Shown: positions 60,263-64,000 of the stretch, one piece after another
Layout of the letters: every line of letters starts with the position of its first letter
Numbering within the stretch: position 1 is the stretch's first letter
Origin: Hyphomicrobium_A sp963728165
GTDB lineage: Bacteria; Pseudomonadota; Alphaproteobacteria; Rhizobiales; Hyphomicrobiaceae
DNA length: 64,000 nucleotides
Direction of reading: 5' to 3'
NCBI GenBank assembly: GCA_963728165.1
Contig: CAVSIY010000004.1
Coordinates: forward strand, 124,001 to 188,000
Translations under genes and position numbers: made by a program
The notes under the pieces: model-generated
Told to the model about the DNA's origin: nothing
The model's input: only the letters and a program-made list of their open reading frames with translations
Database searches by the model: none

Positions 60263-61309
60263 ATGACCTCGCCCGCGCAGTTGAAACGCTCGGCCGAGCA
60301 AGTTGAGCTTGAAGCGGAAGAGGCATCCCGCAGCGAAACTGCGGGTGTCGAGATCGGTCTCAATGCGGCGATCGTCGCCGTCGCAGACAACGAGCCGGTC
60401 GTTCTGATCATCCGGGGGGAACCTGACGTGGCCGGTGCCACTGACGGATTGCCTTTCGGACCCTTCTCGCCCTTGCAGCACCGCACCTTCGAGGGAGGGT
60501 TGCGCGCCTGGGTGCGCCAGCAGACGGGGCTCGACCTCGGCTATGCCGAGCAGCTCTACACCTTCGGCGACCGCGGACGCCACGCCGAGCCGGGCGACGC
60601 CACCCCGCACGTGGTCTCGATCGGCTACCTGGCGCTGACGCAGGCCCGCTCACCGCATGAGCTGCAGCACGGTGCCTGGCGCAGCTGGTACCACTACTTT
60701 CCCTGGGAGGACTGGCGCAAAGGCTACCCCGCCATCCTGGAGAGCACCATCGAGCCACGCTTGCGCGAATGGGCGGCGCGGCCAGCCCTGCGGACATCCC
60801 CGGCGCGCCCAGTCAGCCGCCAGGAGCGCGTGCGCATCTGTTTCGGGTTCGACGGTGCGGCCTGGGACGAGGAGAAGGTGCTCGACCGCTACGAGCTCCT
60901 GTATGAGGCCGGTCTCGTCGACGAGGCGAGCCGCGATGGGCGCGATGCGGCGCAGACCTGGGGCGAGCGGCCTCGGCTCGGCGCGCCCATGCGCTTCGAT
61001 CACCGGCGCATCCTCGCCACCGCCATGGGCCGCGTGCGCGCCAAGATCAAATACCGCCCCGTCATCTTCGAGCTGATGCCGGATGAGTTCACGCTGTTTG
61101 AGCTGCAGAAGACGGTGGAGGCGATCTTAGGGCCGCATCTGCACAAGCAGAACTTCCGCCGCCTGGTCGAAGGCGCGGGTCTGGTGGAGCCGACGGGGGA
61201 GGTAAAGATGCGTACTGGGGGACGGCCGGCGAAGCTCTACCGCTTCCGCCGCGAGGTGCTGATGGAGCGCCCGGCGCCCGGCGTGCGCGTCAAGCCGGGC
61301 AAGACCTGA
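60263..61309 (+). CDS. nadQ: NadQ-type Nudix-domain repressor of NAD synthesis
   Basis: 348 aa from ATG 60263, which has TGGAG 8 bp upstream; an ATG at 60188 is open but less conserved. N-terminal Nudix-like fold (GLNAAIVAVADNEPVVLIIR, QQTGLDLGYAEQLYTFGDRG), middle region, and a C-terminal winged helix (PDEFTLFELQKTVEAILGPH, NFRRLVEGAGLVEPTGEVKM). Layout matches COG4111 NadQ of alphaproteobacteria, which senses NAD-related metabolites and represses nadABC. It lies directly before nadA. Two palindromes at 61411 and 61477 fit its operator. Identity from layout and context. Confidence 0.78.
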   Translation: MTSPAQLKRSAEQVELEAEEASRSETAGVEIGLNAAIVAVADNEPVVLIIRGEPDVAGATDGLPFGPFSPLQHRTFEGGLRAWVRQQTGLDLGYAEQLYTFGDRGRHAEPGDATPHVVSIGYLALTQARSPHELQHGAWRSWYHYFPWEDWRKGYPAILESTIEPRLREWAARPALRTSPARPVSRQERVRICFGFDGAAWDEEKVLDRYELLYEAGLVDEASRDGRDAAQTWGERPRLGAPMRFDHRRILATAMGRVRAKIKYRPVIFELMPDEFTLFELQKTVEAILGPHLHKQNFRRLVEGAGLVEPTGEVKMRTGGRPAKLYRFRREVLMERPAPGVRVKPGKT

Positions 61310-61405
61310 AGCTGACGCAACGCAAGGCTTTGGGAACCTTGCTGCGGTCTTTGGAATTTTCCTCGCTGGTCAGCGCAAGCCATATGACGTATCTTCAGTA
61401 GCACC

Positions 61406-61433
61406 TTGGAATGCTCAGATTGAGCATTATATG
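61406..61433 (+). promoter_or_regulatory. Predicted nadA promoter with operator in the spacer
   Basis: TTGGAA at 61406-61411 and TATATG at 61428-61433, with a 16-base spacer that consists almost entirely of palindrome 1. Repressor binding there would block RNA polymerase. Assigned by inspection only. Confidence 0.5.
61411..61427. promoter_or_regulatory. nadA operator: NadQ operator candidate 1
   Basis: Perfect palindrome ATGCTCAgatTGAGCAT: 7-bp arms around a 3-base centre. Lies between the candidate -35 and -10 boxes of nadA. Confidence 0.75.
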
Positions 61434-61476
61434 AGACCTATACCGGCGCGAGGCCGGCTCGTCTGATGGGCCAGAA

Positions 61477-61493
61477 ATGCTCAAACTGAGCAT
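61477..61493. promoter_or_regulatory. nadA operator: NadQ operator candidate 2
   Basis: Perfect palindrome ATGCTCAaacTGAGCAT, identical arms to candidate 1, centre 66 bp downstream (about six helical turns) and 23 bp before the nadA ATG. Could allow two repressor molecules to cooperate. Confidence 0.75.
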
Positions 61494-61515
61494 AGCCGGC
61501 ACGAGGAGGACACGG

Positions 61516-62586
61516 ATGGATACTGTCGCAACCCGCGTCGAGGACAGCCGCCGCCCCACGGGCACGGCCAAGGCGCCCCACCCGGCCCCGGCACTGCCGG
61601 CATTCACGCCGGAGCTGGCGGCCGAGATGGCCCCTCTTTATGCCCGGGTTGAGCGCGTCGTCACGCCCATGGAGTGGCCGCACTACGCCCCGCTCATCAA
61701 GGCGATCAACGAGCTCAAGAAGACCCGCAACGCCGTGATCCTGGCGCACAACTACATGACGCCGGAGATCTTCCATTGCGTCGGCGACTTCCGCGGCGAT
61801 TCCCTGCAGCTCGCCAAGGAGGCCCAGCGCACCGAAGCCGACGTCATCGTCCAGGCCGGCGTGCACTTCATGGCCGAGACCTCGAAGCTGTTGAACCCCG
61901 ACAAGACGGTGCTGATCCCGGATCTGGAGGCCGGCTGCTCGCTCGCCGCCTCGATCACGGCCGACGACGTGCGCATGCTGCGCGAGGTCTACCCCGGCGT
62001 GCCGATCGTCACCTACGTCAACACCTCAGCGGCGGTCAAAGCCGAGTGCGATATCTGCTGCACCTCCTCCAACGCAGTGAAGGTGGTGGAGAGCCTCGGC
62101 GTGCCCCGTGTGCTCCTCATTCCCGACGAGTACCTCGCCAAGTACGTGCAGACCAAGACCAAGGTCGAGATCATCGCCTGGAAGGGCCATTGCGAGGTGC
62201 ACGAGCGCTTCACGGCCAAGGACATCGCCGAGATCCGCGCGGCCGATCCCGGCACCAAGATCATCGCGCACCCGGAGTGCCCGCCCGAGGTGCTCGACGT
62301 GGCGGACTTCACCGGCTCCACCTCGGCCATGATCAATTGGGTCAAGACCAATCACCCGCGCAAGGTGGCGCTCATCACCGAGTGCTCGATGGCCTCCAAC
62401 GTGGCGGTCGAGACGCCCGACGTCGAGTTCATCCGGCCCTGCAGCCTCTGCCCGTACATGAAGCGCATCAGCCTGGAGAACATCTACGAGGCGCTGCGCG
62501 ACATGCGCTACGAGGTCACCGTCGACGCAACCGTCGCCGAGAAGGCGCGGCGCGCGGTCGAGCGCATGGTCAACCTGACGAACTGA
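61516..62586 (+). CDS. nadA: Quinolinate synthase A
   Basis: 356 aa; GAGGAGG before ATG. An upstream in-frame start at 61477 would begin inside operator 2 and is rejected. Core: NAVILAHNYMTPEIFHCVGD, DSLQLAKEAQRTEADVIVQA, GVHFMAETSKLLNPDKTVLI, CDICCTSSNAVKVVE, ITECSMASNVAVETPD and PCSLCPYMKRI; cysteines for the [4Fe-4S] cluster are in place. NadA condenses iminoaspartate and DHAP to quinolinate. First gene of a nadA-nadB operon. Confidence 0.95.
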   Translation: MDTVATRVEDSRRPTGTAKAPHPAPALPAFTPELAAEMAPLYARVERVVTPMEWPHYAPLIKAINELKKTRNAVILAHNYMTPEIFHCVGDFRGDSLQLAKEAQRTEADVIVQAGVHFMAETSKLLNPDKTVLIPDLEAGCSLAASITADDVRMLREVYPGVPIVTYVNTSAAVKAECDICCTSSNAVKVVESLGVPRVLLIPDEYLAKYVQTKTKVEIIAWKGHCEVHERFTAKDIAEIRAADPGTKIIAHPECPPEVLDVADFTGSTSAMINWVKTNHPRKVALITECSMASNVAVETPDVEFIRPCSLCPYMKRISLENIYEALRDMRYEVTVDATVAEKARRAVERMVNLTN

Positions 62587-62629
62587 GGCGCGCACCACGC
62601 GCATCTCGCCCCCCTTGAGCACATCCGCC

Positions 62630-64000
62630 ATGGCATCGACCGCCGATCGCCGCGCCCCCAGCTTCCAGCCCGCTCCCGAGGATAGGCTCGGCGCCCGCGG
62701 CGACGTCGTCATCGTCGGCGCGGGGCTCGCCGGCCTGTTCACGGCCCTGAAGCTCGCGCCCATGCACGTGACGGTGCTCGCTGCCGCGCCGCTCGGGCAA
62801 GGCACGTCGAGCGGCTGGGCGCAGGGCGGCATCGCCGCCGCCGTGGGGCCCGACGACAGTCCTGAGCTGCATGCCGCCGATACGATCGCCGCAGGCGCCG
62901 GCCTCGTCGACGAGGAGGTGGCCCGCTTCGTCACCGAGGAGGGCCCGGCGCGCATTGCCGACCTTCTCGCCTATGGCGTGCCCTTCGAGCGCGACGCGCA
63001 AGGGCACTTCCTCTTGAGCCGGGAGGCGGCCCATTCGCGCCGCCGCGTCGTGCACGTGTCGGGCGACCGCACCGGGGCGGCGATCATGCAGGCGCTGATC
63101 GCCAAGGTGCGCGCCACGCCGTCGATCCGCGTGCTCGAGGGCTACGAGGCCGACGCGCTCATCACCGCCAACGGCCGGGTTGAGGGCGTGCGTCTCGTGC
63201 GCCCGGCGGCCTTCGGCAACGGCACTTACGAGTTCTTTCCCGCCTGCGCCGTGGTGCTGGCGACCGGCGGCGTCGGCGGTCTCTACGCGGTCACCACCAA
63301 CCCCGCCTATGCCCGTGGCGAATCCATTGCCATGGCGGCACGGGCCGGCGCCGTGATCGGCGACGCGGAATTCGTGCAGTTCCACCCCACCGCCATCGAC
63401 GTCGGCCTCGATCCCGCGCCGCTCGCCACCGAGGCCCTGCGCGGGGAGGGCGCGATCCTGGTCAACCGTCGCGGCGAGCGCTTCATGACGGCCATCGACG
63501 CAAGAGCCGAGCTCAGCCCTCGCGACATCGTCGCGCGCGGGGTCTTCGCCGAGATCGCCGCCGGCCGCGGCGCCTTCCTCGACTGCCGCCAAGCGATCGG
63601 GGCGCACTTCGCCCAAGCCTTCCCCACCGTCTATGCCCACTGCCGCAAGGCCGGGATCGATCCCGCGACCGAGCTCATCCCGGTGGCGCCGGCCGCGCAC
63701 TACCACATGGGCGGCATCGCCACCGACGCGGCGGCCCGCACCAGCGTCCCCGGCCTGTGGGCCATCGGCGAGGTCGCCTCGACCGGGCTGCACGGCGCCA
63801 ACCGGCTCGCCTCCAACTCGCTGCTCGAAGCCGTCGTCTTCGCCGCCCGCGCCGCCGACCACATCGGCAGCCTCGATCGCGATGCGCGCCGCGCACCCAA
63901 AGTCGATCTGACCCGCATCGCCACGGCCGACCGCCCAGCCGACACCGACCGGGCGGCCGCCCTCACCAGACTGCGGCGCACGATGAGCGACCATGTCGGG
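62630..64000 (+). CDS. nadB: L-aspartate oxidase (3' end cut by window)
   Basis: Begins MASTADRRAPSFQPAPEDRL; FAD motif VVIVGAGLAGLFTALKLAPM, GWAQGGIAAAVGPDDSPELH, DRTGAAIMQALIAKVRATPS, ATGGVGGLYAVTTNPAYARG, GEGAILVNRRGERF and GLHGANRLASNSLLEAVVFA, all NadB hallmarks. At least 457 codons are present; the end lies beyond 64000. Makes iminoaspartate for NadA; separated from nadA by 43 bp. nadC probably follows outside the window. Confidence 0.94.
   Translation, partial: MASTADRRAPSFQPAPEDRLGARGDVVIVGAGLAGLFTALKLAPMHVTVLAAAPLGQGTSSGWAQGGIAAAVGPDDSPELHAADTIAAGAGLVDEEVARFVTEEGPARIADLLAYGVPFERDAQGHFLLSREAAHSRRRVVHVSGDRTGAAIMQALIAKVRATPSIRVLEGYEADALITANGRVEGVRLVRPAAFGNGTYEFFPACAVVLATGGVGGLYAVTTNPAYARGESIAMAARAGAVIGDAEFVQFHPTAIDVGLDPAPLATEALRGEGAILVNRRGERFMTAIDARAELSPRDIVARGVFAEIAAGRGAFLDCRQAIGAHFAQAFPTVYAHCRKAGIDPATELIPVAPAAHYHMGGIATDAAARTSVPGLWAIGEVASTGLHGANRLASNSLLEAVVFAARAADHIGSLDRDARRAPKVDLTRIATADRPADTDRAAALTRLRRTMSDHVG

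Noticed and set aside
61322..61342. GCAAGG / CCTTGC hairpin after the NadQ gene
   Set aside because: Only six pairs and no clear U tract; too weak to call a terminator.
61477..61515. Upstream start for nadA within the second palindrome
   Set aside because: Initiation there would place the start codon inside the operator; the downstream ATG has a GAGGAGG ribosome site.
62570..63994. 474-codon minus-strand frame over nadB
   Set aside because: nadB motifs are unambiguous on the plus strand; the reverse frame is Gly/Val/Arg/Asp low-complexity.

Overview
The window is a GC-rich, gene-dense chromosomal segment of an alphaproteobacterium, most likely of the order Hyphomicrobiales (Rhizobiales). 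The evidence is gene order: yebC-ruvC-ruvA-ruvB-ybgC-tolQ-tolR-tolA-tolB-pal-cpoB-tilS in the usual order on one strand; a zapA / DUF4164-like / 6S RNA / 5-formyl-THF cyclo-ligase neighbourhood; an HDAC-like / xseB / dxs / tlyA / rlmD block; a TIGR02301-type protein; and a NadQ-type regulator next to nadAB. I see no rRNA, tRNA, CRISPR array, transposase, integrase or phage gene. The species cannot be fixed from the sequence alone.

Region by region. 1-8.6 kb (minus): cell-envelope Tol-Pal module tolQ-tolR-tolA-tolB, three tandem 40-44 aa lipoprotein genes, pal, a TPR/OmpA paralogue of Pal with a broken frame, cpoB and the start of tilS. 8.9-13.8 kb: accessory block with a small membrane protein, a carbonic-anhydrase remnant, a two-component system, two small secreted Gly/Cys-rich proteins, a fatty-acid-hydroxylase-like enzyme and an HU protein. 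14-21 kb (minus): ybgC, a Tat-type metallophosphoesterase, ruvB, a TMEM175-like channel, ruvA and ruvC, interleaved with plus-strand secreted proteins and an S41 peptidase. 21-31 kb (mostly plus): thioredoxin-like protein, hydrolases, a divergent methyltransferase / 2OG-Fe(II) oxygenase pair, a lipoprotein whose 3' end is duplicated 982 bp downstream, and a run of detoxification-type enzymes (MBL fold, two alpha/beta hydrolases, PNPOx-like, GST). 31-39 kb: yebC, ymdB-like phosphodiesterase, 5-FCL, 6S RNA, terB-like, zapA, gap, dph6-like, cobB. 39-48 kb (mainly minus): rlmD, tlyA, dxs, xseB, HDAC-like, SDR. 48-60 kb: tsaC, an FAD-linked oxidase, a Clp-N/coiled-coil protein, YedK, LysE exporter, a dihydroorotase-like enzyme, ygfZ, tag, HD hydrolase. 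60-64 kb: nadQ, then a nadA-nadB operon behind two near-identical 17-bp palindromes that look like NadQ operators.

How it works together: the left half is an envelope-integrity and Holliday-junction-repair supercluster whose ancestral order survives but which has been opened by several accessory insertions. The right half is housekeeping (isoprenoid, pyrimidine, NAD, tRNA and rRNA modification). A striking technical or evolutionary feature is that ten genes, nine of them between 39.1 and 59.5 kb, are interrupted by frameshifts of the same sign: each needs removal of one base (two in one gene) to restore a full-length protein. The most interesting unexplained items are the three tandem micro-lipoproteins inside the tol-pal cluster, the Pal paralogue beside pal, the paired palindromes before nadA, the Clp-N/coiled-coil protein, and the 71-bp perfect direct repeat around a DUF805 gene.
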